Of a DNA stretch of 64,000 bases, positions 28,039 through 37,254 are shown piece after piece. The stretch is from contig NZ_KB894646.1 in NCBI RefSeq assembly GCF_000374585.1, positions 62,001 through 126,000 on the forward strand. Direction: 5' to 3'. Made by a program: the position numbers and the translations under genes. Every line of letters starts with the position of its first letter. Positions within the stretch are counted from its first letter, which is position 1. Below the pieces are notes generated by a model. It was not told the origin of the DNA. It worked only from the letters and a program-made list of their open reading frames with translations, and did not search any database. Origin of the DNA: Phocaeicola barnesiae DSM 18169 = JCM 13652. Its GTDB lineage: Bacteria; Bacteroidota; Bacteroidia; Bacteroidales; Bacteroidaceae.

Positions 28039-28249
28039 GGAATACCGTATTACATATAACAGACCTTTTAATTGTCTCTATACAAGGAGTCAGGACATAT
28101 ATATCATACACGAACTAAAATGTATCATCAGTCGATGAAGAGGCAGACGCACGAAGCGTGCGCCCCTACATGAAGACGTAATCGAAATAACATTACTTCA
28201 AATCCCCCAAAGAGCCTAAAAAATGAGCGGAATAGATTGAATAAATATT

Positions 28250-28324
28250 CCGGCCTTAGTTTTGAGGCGGCGTTTTTTCTTTTTGTTACCTTTTTCTTTT
28301 GGACACCCAAAAGAAAAAGTAAAA
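28250..28324 (-). repeat. Short (75-bp) internally deleted copy of the dispersed repeat
   Basis: Keeps both ends of the 188-bp family (CCGGCCTTAGTTTTGAGGCG at one end, the CTTTTGGAC/CCCAAAAGAAAAAG palindrome at the other) but lacks the GC-rich middle. Lies immediately after the kamA stop codon, where the palindromic arm may act as terminator. Confidence 0.75.
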
Positions 28325-28328
28325 GGGC

Positions 28329-30416
28329 TCAGACATGAGTAAACTCCGAAGTCACCCCCGGTTCCTGCAACGGATACTGATACAACTGGAACCGCCGTTC
28401 AGTCTCCCCTTCGGTATAACGCCAGATACTCTCATAGTCCTCGGTACGTTCGCCCATGCCCTCCAACTGACAAAGATACGCGTGCACCGACTTGTTCTCC
28501 CGGATGAACACCGCTTCCTCGTGATTGACCACGGGGCTATGACGGCGAGTCCCGTCATGACTGAACTTCAGCATCCGGCAACCGTCGGCCGTAATGCCCA
28601 CCAGTTGGAACGTCATGCTCTTCCCGATACCCGGCAGGTTCAGCACGTTCCGGTCGGTGGCCAGGAACGGAATCTCCTTTTCCGAGCAGAACTTCCGGAT
28701 TTCCGAGCTTTTGAAACGGCTGGCGGCATATTGTTCCAAGAAAGCCTGCTCTTCGTCCGCACCGATTTTCCCGATGGCCTTCTCTTCACAACTCTCCTGC
28801 ATCGAGCGGCTATTGGGTGCAAAGACCGCATGATTCTCGCGGAACCCTTTGACAGAAAAAGTATAATAGCAGAACACTCCGTATTCGTTCAACAATTTAC
28901 GGAGCTTGGCCGTATGTCCGCGTCGGGAAGCCGCCACGTTGAACACCAGCTGATTGGTCACGGTCCACCCCGTCGACTGGATGCGTCGGATAGCTTCCTT
29001 CGATTCCGGTGTCAGTTCCAGCGGACTCTGGAAATGGGTCTGGAGATAGAACTGGGTGATGCCCTCCTTCTCGGCGGCCGCCTTGAAATCGGCCAGAATC
29101 TCCAGCAGCTCGTCGTTGATGCGCATCGGCAGATAGACCGGCAACCGGCTACCCAGACGTACCCGCTTCATCTCCGCGTACTTCTGTCCGTCGGGACGCT
29201 TCCGGTTGGCCGCCCGTTTGTTGCGGGCCATCTTCAGCACCGCGTTCAGGATATTCCGCAAGGTCTTGTTCTGACTCATCAGGGCATCGCCACCCGTTAT
29301 CAGGATGTCGCAAAGTTGGGAATCCTCCTCGAAATACTTCATCAGGCGGTGCAGCTTGTGCTCCCACGTCTCGTTCGGCTTCAGCTTCTCGAAATTGAAG
29401 TTGAGCCGCTTGCTCTGGAAATCGTACATGCGTTGGCAGGAAGCGCACAATCCTCCGCAGGCCCTTCCCATCGAATCCGGAATCAGGATGGCCACTTCCG
29501 GGTAACGGCGATGGATGTTGTGTCCTTCAGGAAGCAGCCAGCCGGCCGCATTGGGTTTCCCGGCTTCCACGATGTCCTCCTTCTCCCAGGCACGTATCCG
29601 GCCGAAGGTCTCCACCAGTTCGGCCGAATACAGCACATACGAACGGATGGAAGCGTCGTCATACCCCGTATCGTAGGGGTTCAGCAACGACAGGTAATAG
29701 GGGGTGACAAAGACCGGGATTCCCTTTTTCCGGGCTTCGTGATACAGACGGACCAGCTCATCCGGCAAGGTATGGTCCAGTGCCTTGTTGATTTCCCGGA
29801 CGCTCCGGGCCGCCATGGCCAGCTGGAAACGGTAATCGTACCACCATTCCTTTACCTTGTCCACTTTTTCTTCGTAGGTCATTCCCTCGGCAAAGGAATA
29901 GCGGCTGTTCGCGGCATGTACGTGTTCGATACGTTTCACCAGCATGTCGATGATGCGTGCCTTGTTCGCCCGACGGATGTGCTTCACGTCCTCGTCCAGT
30001 CCTCCCGGCCACCGGCGCATCCATTTCCGGACCTGTTCCTTGGTGGGCTTTTCCGGTTCCGGCACATACAGGCGGCGGAACTGATGGTACACATCCAGCA
30101 GGAAATCCAGACTCGGTGTTTCGGCCGAAGGTTGTGCCGTCAGCCATTCCCACCACATCGTAAGGGTCCGTACCGGAACTTCTTCCCCGGTCGAAAGTTC
30201 GCACACAGTCTTTCCGTCGTATGCCAGCAGGTGCTCCAGGTTACGCACGGCCGGCCTATCCGGTATCACGGCATCCGACTTCAGATAGTCGGTAAGTTTG
30301 CTTTTGAATGAATCAACATCGCTGCATGCCCTGGCCAGGGTGCAGAGATCTGTCAAATCGGTTTCGAAAAGAGCTTTCACATCTTGGAATGTCAGGTTCT
30401 TGTTTTTTTGTTTCAT
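28329..30416 (-). CDS. KamA-family radical SAM protein
   Basis: Radical S-adenosylmethionine enzyme of the lysine 2,3-aminomutase family, 695 residues from the chosen start. The cluster motif is CGGLCASC (Cys320, Cys324, Cys327), followed by DILITGGDALMSQNKTL and a PLP-enzyme-like C-terminal half. Classic lysine 2,3-aminomutase has about 416 residues; the extra ~280 N-terminal residues, helical and charged, are the large KamA form found in Bacteroidota. Substrate not established. I start at MKQKNKNLTF, because the upstream in-frame Met (30443) lies inside the TATATTTG box at 30443-30450. Divergent from the biotin operon. Confidence 0.82.
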   Translation of the reverse strand: MKQKNKNLTFQDVKALFETDLTDLCTLARACSDVDSFKSKLTDYLKSDAVIPDRPAVRNLEHLLAYDGKTVCELSTGEEVPVRTLTMWWEWLTAQPSAETPSLDFLLDVYHQFRRLYVPEPEKPTKEQVRKWMRRWPGGLDEDVKHIRRANKARIIDMLVKRIEHVHAANSRYSFAEGMTYEEKVDKVKEWWYDYRFQLAMAARSVREINKALDHTLPDELVRLYHEARKKGIPVFVTPYYLSLLNPYDTGYDDASIRSYVLYSAELVETFGRIRAWEKEDIVEAGKPNAAGWLLPEGHNIHRRYPEVAILIPDSMGRACGGLCASCQRMYDFQSKRLNFNFEKLKPNETWEHKLHRLMKYFEEDSQLCDILITGGDALMSQNKTLRNILNAVLKMARNKRAANRKRPDGQKYAEMKRVRLGSRLPVYLPMRINDELLEILADFKAAAEKEGITQFYLQTHFQSPLELTPESKEAIRRIQSTGWTVTNQLVFNVAASRRGHTAKLRKLLNEYGVFCYYTFSVKGFRENHAVFAPNSRSMQESCEEKAIGKIGADEEQAFLEQYAASRFKSSEIRKFCSEKEIPFLATDRNVLNLPGIGKSMTFQLVGITADGCRMLKFSHDGTRRHSPVVNHEEAVFIRENKSVHAYLCQLEGMGERTEDYESIWRYTEGETERRFQLYQYPLQEPGVTSEFTHV

Positions 30417-30442
30417 GAATCTTGTTTTTAAAGGTGAATGCA

Positions 30443-30450
30443 CAAATATA
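30443..30450 (-). promoter_or_regulatory. Promoter -7 box for the KamA-family gene
   Basis: TATATTTG on the minus strand fits TAnnTTTG, 27 nt upstream of the chosen start codon. Confidence 0.6.
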
Positions 30451-30580
30451 CGGAAAAAATAGAGAACGACGGCATAACCGGTCAGCCGGGAAAGGACTTT
30501 TAAGGTCTCTTTGGTTTCATTCCCGGACGATTTGGAACGCTATTTCCGCACGGTTTGCATGGTTTGACGAAGAAATTTCC

Positions 30581-30588
30581 TACATTTG
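30581..30588 (+). promoter_or_regulatory. Promoter -7 box for the biotin operon
   Basis: TACATTTG fits TAnnTTTG, 27 nt upstream of the GTG that opens the bioBA frame. No biotin-repressor operator is obvious in the 164-bp divergent gap. Confidence 0.6.
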
Positions 30589-30614
30589 CGGAAATCTTTT
30601 AAAAACATGCAACC

Positions 30615-33059
30615 GTGAAAAAGAAACAGAAATCATCCACTCAGTTACGTTTCCGCCGATGGAGCCGGAACGCCTACGGTGCCTTTGCCAGCATCGGGCG
30701 TAGCGTCACCATCGGATGCCTGCGTGCGGACATGACCGACGTATCGCTCCGGAAACAGGGGGGCACGGTGCAGACAATCTCCAATTCTATGACCATTGAA
30801 ACATTGAAGCAACAGGTACTGGGAGGGCTTGACATATCGCCCGAACAGGCCGCCTGGCTGGCCAACACGGCCGACCGCGAGGCCCTCTACACGGCCGCGC
30901 ACGAGATTACCCGAGCCCGCGCCCAGCGTGAGTTCGACATGTGTTCCATCATCAACGCCAAATCCGGCAAGTGTCCGGAGAACTGCAAATGGTGCGCACA
31001 GTCTGCACATTACAAGACCCAAGCCGAAACCTACGATTTGTTACCGGCCCGGCAATGCCTGGAACATGCCCGGTACAACGAACGGCAAGGCGTCAACCGT
31101 TTCTCGCTGGTCACCAGCGGACGGAAACCTTCCTCCAGACAACTCGCACAACTCTGCGAAACCACCCGCCATATCCGGCGGCATTCCTCCATTCAATTGT
31201 GTGCTTCCTTAGGGCTCCTCAACGAAGACGAATTGCGGGCCTTATACGATGCCGGCATCACCCGCTACCATTGCAACCTGGAGACCGCTCCCTCCTACTT
31301 CGCCCACCTCTGTAGCACACACACCCAACAGGAAAAAATCGATACCCTACAGGCTGCCCGCAACGTGGGCATGGACATCTGTTGCGGCGGTATCATCGGC
31401 ATGGGCGAAACGATGGAACAACGCATCGAATTCGCCTTTACCCTGAAGCACCTGCACGTGGAGTCCATCCCCATCAACCTGCTCAGCCCCATTCCGGGAA
31501 CACCCTTGGAAAACCAGCCGCCCTTGAGCGAAGAAGAGGTGCTGGTCACCATCGCCCTGTTCCGCTTCATCAATCCTACCGCTTACCTCCGTTTTGCCGG
31601 CGGACGCTCCCAGCTCAGCCACGAAGCCGTACAGAAGGCCCTGTACATCGGCGTCAATTCCGCCATCGTGGGCGACCTGCTCACCACCCTCGGCTCGAAG
31701 GTTTCGGACGACAAGAAACTCATCCGCGAGGCAGGCTATACCTTCGATTCCGCCCAGTTCGACAGGGAGCATCTGTGGCATCCGTACACCTCCACCACCC
31801 GTCCGCTCCCGGTCTACAAGGTGAAACGGGCTTCGGGAGCCACCATCACCATCGAGGACCCGGAAGACCCCGACAAGGAACGCACGCTCATCGAGGGAAT
31901 GTCCTCGTGGTGGTGCGCCGTACACGGCTACAACCATCCGGTCCTGAACCGTGCCGCCGAAGAGCAGCTGAGCCGCATGTCGCACGTCATGTTCGGCGGA
32001 CTCACACACGACCCGGCCATCGAGCTCGGCCGGTTGCTGCTGCCCCTGGTCCCCCCTTCCCTGCAAAAGATATTCTATGCCGATTCGGGCTCTGTAGCCG
32101 TCGAAGTCGCCCTGAAGATGGCCGTACAGTACTGGTACGCCAAGAGCCTGTCCGGAGCCTCGGAAGCGCGCCTGGCCCGGAAAAACAATTTCATCACCAT
32201 CCGTAGCGGCTACCACGGCGATACTTGGAATGCCATGTCCGTATGCGACCCCGTCACCGGCATGCACTCCCTCTTCGGTCCCGCGCTTCCGGTCCGTCAT
32301 TTCGTCCCTCAGCCCCGTTCCCGTTTCGACGGCGAATGGAATCCGGACGACATCCTGCCGTTGAAAGAAGCCCTCGAAGCCCATGCCGATACCCTGGCCG
32401 CCCTGATTCTGGAACCCATCGTACAGGGAGCCGGAGGCATGTGGTTCTATCATCCGCAATACCTGCGTGAAGCCGCCCGCCTCTGCCGGGAGCATCAGGT
32501 CCTGCTCATCTTCGACGAGATAGCCACCGGCTTCGGCCGTACCGGCAAACTCTTCGCCTGGGAACATGCCGGTGTGGAACCGGACATCATGTGCATCGGC
32601 AAGGCGCTCACCGGAGGGTATCTCACCCTCTCGGCCGTACTCGCCACCAACCAGGTAGCCGACACCATCTCTAACCATACCCCGGGCGTTTTCATGCACG
32701 GTCCTACCTTCATGGGGAATCCGCTGGCTTGCGCCATCGCCTGCACCTCTGTCCGCCTGCTCACCTCGCCGGAATACGACTGGCAAGGCAAGGTCCAGCG
32801 CATCGAGGCCCAGTTGAAAGCCGAGCTCGCTCCGGCCCGTGAACTCCCCCAGGTAGCCGATGTCCGCGTCCTGGGTGCCATCGGAGTCATCGAGACCCGC
32901 GAACCCGTCGACATGGCCCGGATGCAGAAACGCTTCGTCGAAGAAGGTATCTGGGTACGTCCGTTCGGCAAATTGGTGTACCTGATGCCACCGTTCATCA
33001 TCCGCCCCGAAGAGTTGACCCGACTTACCAGCGGACTCATAAAGACGTTAATCAGTTAA
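30615..33059 (+). CDS. bioBA: Bifunctional biotin synthase / DAPA aminotransferase (BioB-BioA fusion)
   Basis: One frame of 814 residues encodes two biotin enzymes. BioB (about 59-370) inserts sulfur into dethiobiotin; its radical SAM motif is CPENCKWC (Cys120, 124, 127). BioA (about 380-814) converts KAPA to DAPA with [17 protein letters not shown] opens it and [14 protein letters not shown] carries the Schiff-base Lys. The frame opens at GTG 30615, giving a 58-residue basic extension ([13 protein letters not shown]) before the likely native BioB start, ATG 30789. Whether this is translated as part of BioB or is a leader is unclear. First gene of the biotin operon. Confidence 0.93.
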   Translation: MKKKQKSSTQLRFRRWSRNAYGAFASIGRSVTIGCLRADMTDVSLRKQGGTVQTISNSMTIETLKQQVLGGLDISPEQAAWLANTADREALYTAAHEITRARAQREFDMCSIINAKSGKCPENCKWCAQSAHYKTQAETYDLLPARQCLEHARYNERQGVNRFSLVTSGRKPSSRQLAQLCETTRHIRRHSSIQLCASLGLLNEDELRALYDAGITRYHCNLETAPSYFAHLCSTHTQQEKIDTLQAARNVGMDICCGGIIGMGETMEQRIEFAFTLKHLHVESIPINLLSPIPGTPLENQPPLSEEEVLVTIALFRFINPTAYLRFAGGRSQLSHEAVQKALYIGVNSAIVGDLLTTLGSKVSDDKKLIREAGYTFDSAQFDREHLWHPYTSTTRPLPVYKVKRASGATITIEDPEDPDKERTLIEGMSSWWCAVHGYNHPVLNRAAEEQLSRMSHVMFGGLTHDPAIELGRLLLPLVPPSLQKIFYADSGSVAVEVALKMAVQYWYAKSLSGASEARLARKNNFITIRSGYHGDTWNAMSVCDPVTGMHSLFGPALPVRHFVPQPRSRFDGEWNPDDILPLKEALEAHADTLAALILEPIVQGAGGMWFYHPQYLREAARLCREHQVLLIFDEIATGFGRTGKLFAWEHAGVEPDIMCIGKALTGGYLTLSAVLATNQVADTISNHTPGVFMHGPTFMGNPLACAIACTSVRLLTSPEYDWQGKVQRIEAQLKAELAPARELPQVADVRVLGAIGVIETREPVDMARMQKRFVEEGIWVRPFGKLVYLMPPFIIRPEELTRLTSGLIKTLIS

Positions 33060-33449
33060 AAGTTAAAAATTAAAAGTTAAAAGTTAGTTATAAGTTGATT
33101 GGGACAGGCCGCAGATTAGAATCCACGGATTACAGGGAACCGGAACCAAGCGCGGAAACATCGCTAAATACGAATGTAGGGACGCACGGCTCGTGCGTCC
33201 TATAAACCGCCACCAGGTAGTAAGCGCGGAAACATCGCAGAATGCGAATGTAGGGACGCACGGCCCGTGCGTCCTATAAACCGCCACTAGGTAACAACCT
33301 TCGGAACCAAGCGCGGAAACACAAAGAAAACGCCCAATTCCGGCCTTAGTTTTGAGCCGGCGGTTTTTCTTTTTGTTACCTTTTTCTTTTGGACGCCCAA
33401 AAGAAAAAGTAAGCCCCAGTCAACTGAAACCTAGTCAACTCAAAGAAAT
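33060..33449. other. 390-bp intra-operon gap with repeats
   Basis: Between bioBA and bioF. It holds an A/T-rich run of AAAAGTTAAAA units (33056-33100), two 21-bp palindromes (33180-33200, 33254-33274) each inside a ~74-bp direct duplication (AAGCGCGGAAACA... to ...ATAAACCGCCAC), and a short copy of the dispersed 188-bp repeat. No gene seen. The insertions have not broken either neighbouring gene. Confidence 0.7.
33340..33413 (-). repeat. Short (74-bp) internally deleted copy of the dispersed repeat
   Basis: Almost the same as the copy at 28250-28324: CCGGCCTTAGTTTTGAGCCG, then TTTTTCTTTTTGTTACC, and the CTTTTGGACGCCCAAAAG palindrome. Both lack the GC-rich middle of the full family. Confidence 0.75.
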
Positions 33450-34604
33450 ATGGACTTCATGCACCAACAACTCCAACAACTGGAAGCGGCCAGCAACCTG
33501 CGTCACCTTCCAGCCCTCATACACGACGGCCGGGACGTCATCGTCAACGGCCAGCGCATGCTGAACCTCTCCTCCAACGACTACCTCGGACTGGCAGCCG
33601 ACCGCCGCTTGCGGGAAGCATTTCTGGAGACACTGACCCCCGATACCTTCCTGCCCACCTCCTCGTCGTCCCGCCTGCTCACCGGCAACTTCACCGGCTA
33701 TACCGAGCTGGAGCACGAACTCGCCCGGCTCTTCGGGACAGAAGCTGCCCTGGTATTCAATAGCGGGTACCACGCCAATACCGGCATCCTACCCGCCGTC
33801 AGCGATGCCCAGACCCTCATCCTGGCCGACAAGCTCGTACATGCCAGCCTGATTGACGGCATCCGCCTCTCGGCAGCCCGGTGCATCCGTTACCGGCACA
33901 ACGACCTCGCCCAGGCCGGCCGGCTCGTCGAAGAGCATCACCAAGCCTATAGCCGGATTATCCTCGTCACCGAGAGCATTTTCAGCATGGACGGCGATGA
34001 AGCCGACCTGCGCGCACTGGTAGCCCTGAAGAAACGGTACGACAACCTCCTGCTCTACGTCGACGAAGCCCACGCCTTCGGCGTACGTGGCCCGCAAGGA
34101 CTGGGTTGCGCCGAAGAAGCCGGTTGCATCGGCGACATCGATTTCCTGGTAGGCACCTTCGGAAAAGCCGCCGCTTCCTCCGGAGCCTACATCGTCTGCC
34201 GCCAAGTGGTACGCGACTACCTCATCAACCGGATGCGTACCTTCATCTTCACCACCGCCCTGCCCCCCGTCAACATCGCCTGGACCCTATTCATCGTGCG
34301 CAAGTTGGCCGACATGCGGGAACGGCGCGCACACCTGGCACACATCGGCCGCCTGTTGCGCGATGCCCTGACGGCACGGTCGTACGCCTGTCCCAGCACC
34401 AGCCACATCGTGCCCTTGATGGTGGGTCCGAGCGCCGACACCGTCCTCCGTGCGGACCAGTTGCAACGCCACGGCTTCTATGCCCTTCCCGTGCGTCCGC
34501 CTACGGTCCCCGAAGGCACCTCCCGCATCCGCTTCTCCCTGACGGCCGGTGTCCGCGAAGACGAAATCCTCCGGCTCATCGCCTGCATCCCCGAAAAGTC
34601 CTGA
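33450..34604 (+). CDS. bioF: 8-amino-7-oxononanoate synthase
   Basis: PLP enzyme of 384 residues (family-typical) that condenses pimeloyl-ACP and alanine to KAPA. Seen: LSSNDYLGLAADRRL near the N-terminus, FNSGYHANTGIL, ESIFSMDGDEADL, DEAHAFGVRGPQGLG with the PLP-contacting Asp, and VGTFGKAAASSGAYI with the Schiff-base Lys. It follows bioBA after a 390-bp repeat-filled gap and precedes bioG by 21 bp. Cytosolic; supplies the substrate for the BioA half of the fusion. Confidence 0.93.
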   Translation: MDFMHQQLQQLEAASNLRHLPALIHDGRDVIVNGQRMLNLSSNDYLGLAADRRLREAFLETLTPDTFLPTSSSSRLLTGNFTGYTELEHELARLFGTEAALVFNSGYHANTGILPAVSDAQTLILADKLVHASLIDGIRLSAARCIRYRHNDLAQAGRLVEEHHQAYSRIILVTESIFSMDGDEADLRALVALKKRYDNLLLYVDEAHAFGVRGPQGLGCAEEAGCIGDIDFLVGTFGKAAASSGAYIVCRQVVRDYLINRMRTFIFTTALPPVNIAWTLFIVRKLADMRERRAHLAHIGRLLRDALTARSYACPSTSHIVPLMVGPSADTVLRADQLQRHGFYALPVRPPTVPEGTSRIRFSLTAGVREDEILRLIACIPEKS

Positions 34605-34625
34605 ACCCTTTAAAACGAAAATTCC

Positions 34626-35291
34626 ATGAAACAGATATATCTGATACACGAACATCATCCGCGTCTCCTGCTCTTCTTTACCGGCTGGGGAGCCGATGAA
34701 ACCCCTTTCAAGAACTACCGTCCCGCCGATAGCGACTACATGCTCTGCTACGACTACCGGACCCTCGACTTCGACGCCTCGCTCCTGACGGAATACACCG
34801 ACATCCGGGTGGTAGGCTGGTCGATGGGCGTCTGGGCGGCCACCCGCATCATGCCCCGCACCCCGCTTCCCGTCAGCCGGCGGATAGCCATCAACGGCAC
34901 CCCCTTCCCCATCGACGAGACCTGCGGCATTCCTCCCGCCATTTTCCAGGGAACCCTGGACGGGCTGACCGATGTCTCCCTCCACAAGTTCCTGCGCCGG
35001 ATGTGTGCCGATAGCGCCGCCTTCAAGGCCTTCCTCCAACGCACGCCCCGTCGTCCACTGGAAGAGTTGCGCGAAGAGCTGGCCTCCATCGCCGCCCGGT
35101 ACGCCGCACTCCCTCCGTGCGAAGCGGTGTGGGACCTCGGTGTAGTAGGCACCGCCGACCGCATCATCCCTCCCGCCAACCAGGTACAGGCGTGGCAGAA
35201 GTTGGGCGTACCCGTCTGCCAGACCGCCGATGCCCATTACCAGGAAGCGTTGTTTCACCGATACCTGCAAGACGTATGGACAAACGACTGA
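34626..35291 (+). CDS. bioG: Pimeloyl-ACP methyl ester esterase, BioG type
   Basis: Alpha/beta hydrolase of 221 residues of the BioG (DUF452) family, which removes the methyl group from pimeloyl-ACP methyl ester so that BioF can use it. Seen: LLLFFTGWGADETPF at the start, the nucleophile elbow VVGWSMGVWAA with its Ser, an Asp in VVGTADRIIPPANQ, and a late His in TADAHYQEALFHRYL. Fills the role BioH has in E. coli. Overlaps bioC by 16 nt, indicating coupled translation. Confidence 0.85.
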   Translation: MKQIYLIHEHHPRLLLFFTGWGADETPFKNYRPADSDYMLCYDYRTLDFDASLLTEYTDIRVVGWSMGVWAATRIMPRTPLPVSRRIAINGTPFPIDETCGIPPAIFQGTLDGLTDVSLHKFLRRMCADSAAFKAFLQRTPRRPLEELREELASIAARYAALPPCEAVWDLGVVGTADRIIPPANQVQAWQKLGVPVCQTADAHYQEALFHRYLQDVWTND

Positions 35292-36079
35292 TAGCCGAAC
35301 GCTTCGCCAAAGCCCGCGGCACCTACGATCGGGAAGCACGGGTCCAGCAGCAGGTGGCCGAGAAGATGATGCGGCTGGTCCTTCAACACACCGGAGGGGA
35401 TGCCTTCCACTTCCGGAACGTCGTGGAGTTCGGTTGCGGCACCGGCAGCTATTCCTCCATCCTCCTGCACACCCTGAAGCCCGAGACCCTACTGCTGAAC
35501 GACCTCTGTCCGGAGATGGAAGAATGTGTAGAAAATTTACTGGTCGAGAGCCTGATTTCCGAGAGAGGACAGACTGCCTGCCACGGCCTGGTTCGTTTCG
35601 TGGCCGGCGATGCCGAGGAACTGGAGTTCCCTTCAGGGACCGACCTGATGACCTCCTGTTCCACCCTGCAATGGTTCAACGACCCGGCCGCTTTCTTTGC
35701 CCGTAGCCACCGCTTCCTGAAGCCCGGCGGCATCCTGGCCTTCACCACCTTCGGACCGTCCAACATGCACGAAATCCGGAGCCTGACGGGTCACGGACTG
35801 GACTACCTGCCCCTGGACGAAGTACGGCGGCTGGTCGCATTGCATTTCGATGTCCGCTACGCCGCCGAAGAAGTTGTTTCCCTCCCCTTTGCCGACCCGA
35901 CGGCCGTCCTCCGTCACCTGAAGCTGACCGGCGTCACCGGCACCGAGAAACGGACATGGACCCGCAGACGCCTCCAGGCCTTCAGCGAAGACTATACCCG
36001 CCGGTTCGCACAGGCAGACGGAAACGTCACCCTGACTTATCACCCCATTTATATCATCGCTCAAAACAAAACCTTATGA
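35276..36079 (+). CDS. bioC: Malonyl-ACP O-methyltransferase
   Basis: SAM-dependent methyltransferase of 267 residues that starts pimelate synthesis by methylating malonyl-ACP. Seen: RFAKARGTYDREARVQQQVA, a family hallmark, the SAM-binding VVEFGCGTGSYSSIL, and SCSTLQWFNDPAAFFARSHR. I start at MDKRLIAERF inside bioG; the longer frame upstream merely reads bioG in another frame. Ends in an ATGA overlap with bioD. Confidence 0.92.
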   Translation: MDKRLIAERFAKARGTYDREARVQQQVAEKMMRLVLQHTGGDAFHFRNVVEFGCGTGSYSSILLHTLKPETLLLNDLCPEMEECVENLLVESLISERGQTACHGLVRFVAGDAEELEFPSGTDLMTSCSTLQWFNDPAAFFARSHRFLKPGGILAFTTFGPSNMHEIRSLTGHGLDYLPLDEVRRLVALHFDVRYAAEEVVSLPFADPTAVLRHLKLTGVTGTEKRTWTRRRLQAFSEDYTRRFAQADGNVTLTYHPIYIIAQNKTL

Positions 36080-36723
36080 ATACACAGCACATTTATTTCG
36101 TGAGCGGCATCGATACGGATGCCGGAAAGAGTTATTGTACAGCCTGGCTGGCCAAGGAACTTACCGGCGAAGGCCACCGGGTCATCACCCAGAAGTTCAT
36201 CCAGACCGGCAATGTCGGCCATAGCGAAGACATCGACCTGCACCGCCGCATCATGGGTACGGGTTACCTGCCCGAGGACCGGGAAGGGCTGACCATGCCC
36301 GAGATTTTCTCTTATCCTTGCTCGCCTCACCTGGCCGCCCGCATCGACGGACGTCCCATCGATTTCGACAAGATTGAACGGGCTACCCTCGAACTGGCCC
36401 GCCGCTACGACCGGGTGCTGGTGGAAGGAGCCGGCGGTCTGATGGTTCCCCTTACCGAAGATTTCCTCACCATCGACTATGTGGCGCAGAAGCATTATCC
36501 GCTCGTCTTTGTCACTTCGGGCAAGCTGGGCAGCATCAACCATACGCTGCTGAGTTTCGAGGCTATCCGTAGCCGGAACATCGTTCTCGATACGGTGCTT
36601 TATAACCTTTATCCGCCGGTGAAGGATACGACTATCCAGGAGGATACGCAGGCGTATATCCGGCGCTACCTGGAGAAGTATTTCCCGGGTACGCGGTTCC
36701 TCACGGTTCCGGCGATTCGGTAA
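36076..36723 (+). CDS. bioD: Dethiobiotin synthetase
   Basis: ATP-dependent carboxylase of 215 residues closing the ureido ring (DAPA to dethiobiotin). Seen: P-loop GIDTDAGKSYCTAWLA, EGAGGLMVPLTEDFLT, and VTSGKLGSINHTLLS. Start MNTQHIYFVSG shares 4 nt with the bioC stop; the longer frame is discarded because it runs inside bioC. With this gene the operon covers the whole route from malonyl-ACP to biotin. Confidence 0.92.
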   Translation: MNTQHIYFVSGIDTDAGKSYCTAWLAKELTGEGHRVITQKFIQTGNVGHSEDIDLHRRIMGTGYLPEDREGLTMPEIFSYPCSPHLAARIDGRPIDFDKIERATLELARRYDRVLVEGAGGLMVPLTEDFLTIDYVAQKHYPLVFVTSGKLGSINHTLLSFEAIRSRNIVLDTVLYNLYPPVKDTTIQEDTQAYIRRYLEKYFPGTRFLTVPAIR

Positions 36724-36731
36724 GGCGTCTC

Positions 36732-36919
36732 CTTTTACTTTTTCTTTTGGACGTCCAAAAGAAAAAGGTAACAAAAAGAAAAAACGCCGGCTTCCGTTTG
36801 GGGTCGGCTCCGAAGCGGTTCCCGGCGGAAACGCAGGAACTCGCTTCGCTCAAACAGCCTGCGTTTCTTCTCGCCGCTCTCCGCTCCTCCGCTTTTTCGC
36901 CCCCAAACTAAGGCCGGAA
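36732..36919 (+). repeat. Dispersed ~188-bp repeat, full-length copy 2
   Basis: Starts 9 nt after bioD with CTTTTACTTTTTCTTTTGGA and its inverted arm, and ends CAAACTAAGGCCGGAA. Almost identical to the copy at 37682-37869 in the same orientation. The two form a direct repeat flanking about 760 bp that contains a predicted ncRNA. The palindromic arm may terminate the biotin transcript. Confidence 0.9.
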
Positions 36920-37241
36920 CCATCTTCCTCTGTAGGGACGTGAATTGTCCCCCCGAATGTATTTCACCCCATAACTTTTCCCGATTCAATCCCCACTACT
37001 ACCATCCCCTGTACGAAACCTATACAATCACAGATGTAGGGACGCACGGTCCGTGCGTCCTAAAAACCAACCAGCTATACACTGGCTTTTAAATCATCCC
37101 CACACATGAAGTTAGTTGACGAATGATTAAGCCATCTCTGTTTTTCATTATTCATTATTCATTCAATTGACTTAAATCAATAAATCAGGGAGATAATGCA
37201 GAATTTCCACGGGTGATGCATCCGGTTTTTCCGAAAAGTGA
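36920..37241. other. Intergenic repeat remnants before predicted ncRNA
   Basis: Contains part of the ~273-bp repeat unit (about 36950-37105, including a 21-bp palindrome at 37040-37060), the AGTTGACGAATG motif that recurs at 38778, and an ATTATTCATTATTCATT stretch. No gene seen. Confidence 0.6.
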
Positions 37242-37249
37242 TACCTTTG
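37242..37249 (+). promoter_or_regulatory. Promoter -7 box for predicted ncRNA
   Basis: TACCTTTG fits TAnnTTTG. No clear -33 TTTG at the usual spacing. Confidence 0.5.
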
Positions 37250-37254
37250 CACCG

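Noticed and set aside
28335..30311. 658-codon frame opposite the KamA gene
   Set aside because: Antisense shadow of a gene with strong codon bias; no known motif, while the opposite strand has the radical SAM motif.
30417..30614. BirA-type biotin operator in the kamA-bioBA gap
   Set aside because: I found no long interrupted palindrome of the expected form.
31347..32786. 479-codon frame opposite bioBA
   Set aside because: Shadow of the GC-rich biotin gene; no recognisable domain.
36735..36989. Minus-strand small protein containing RRLFERSEFLRFRRE, also at 37685-38041
   Set aside because: Translation of the dispersed 188-bp repeat; identical pieces recur at each copy, so it is a repeat artefact.
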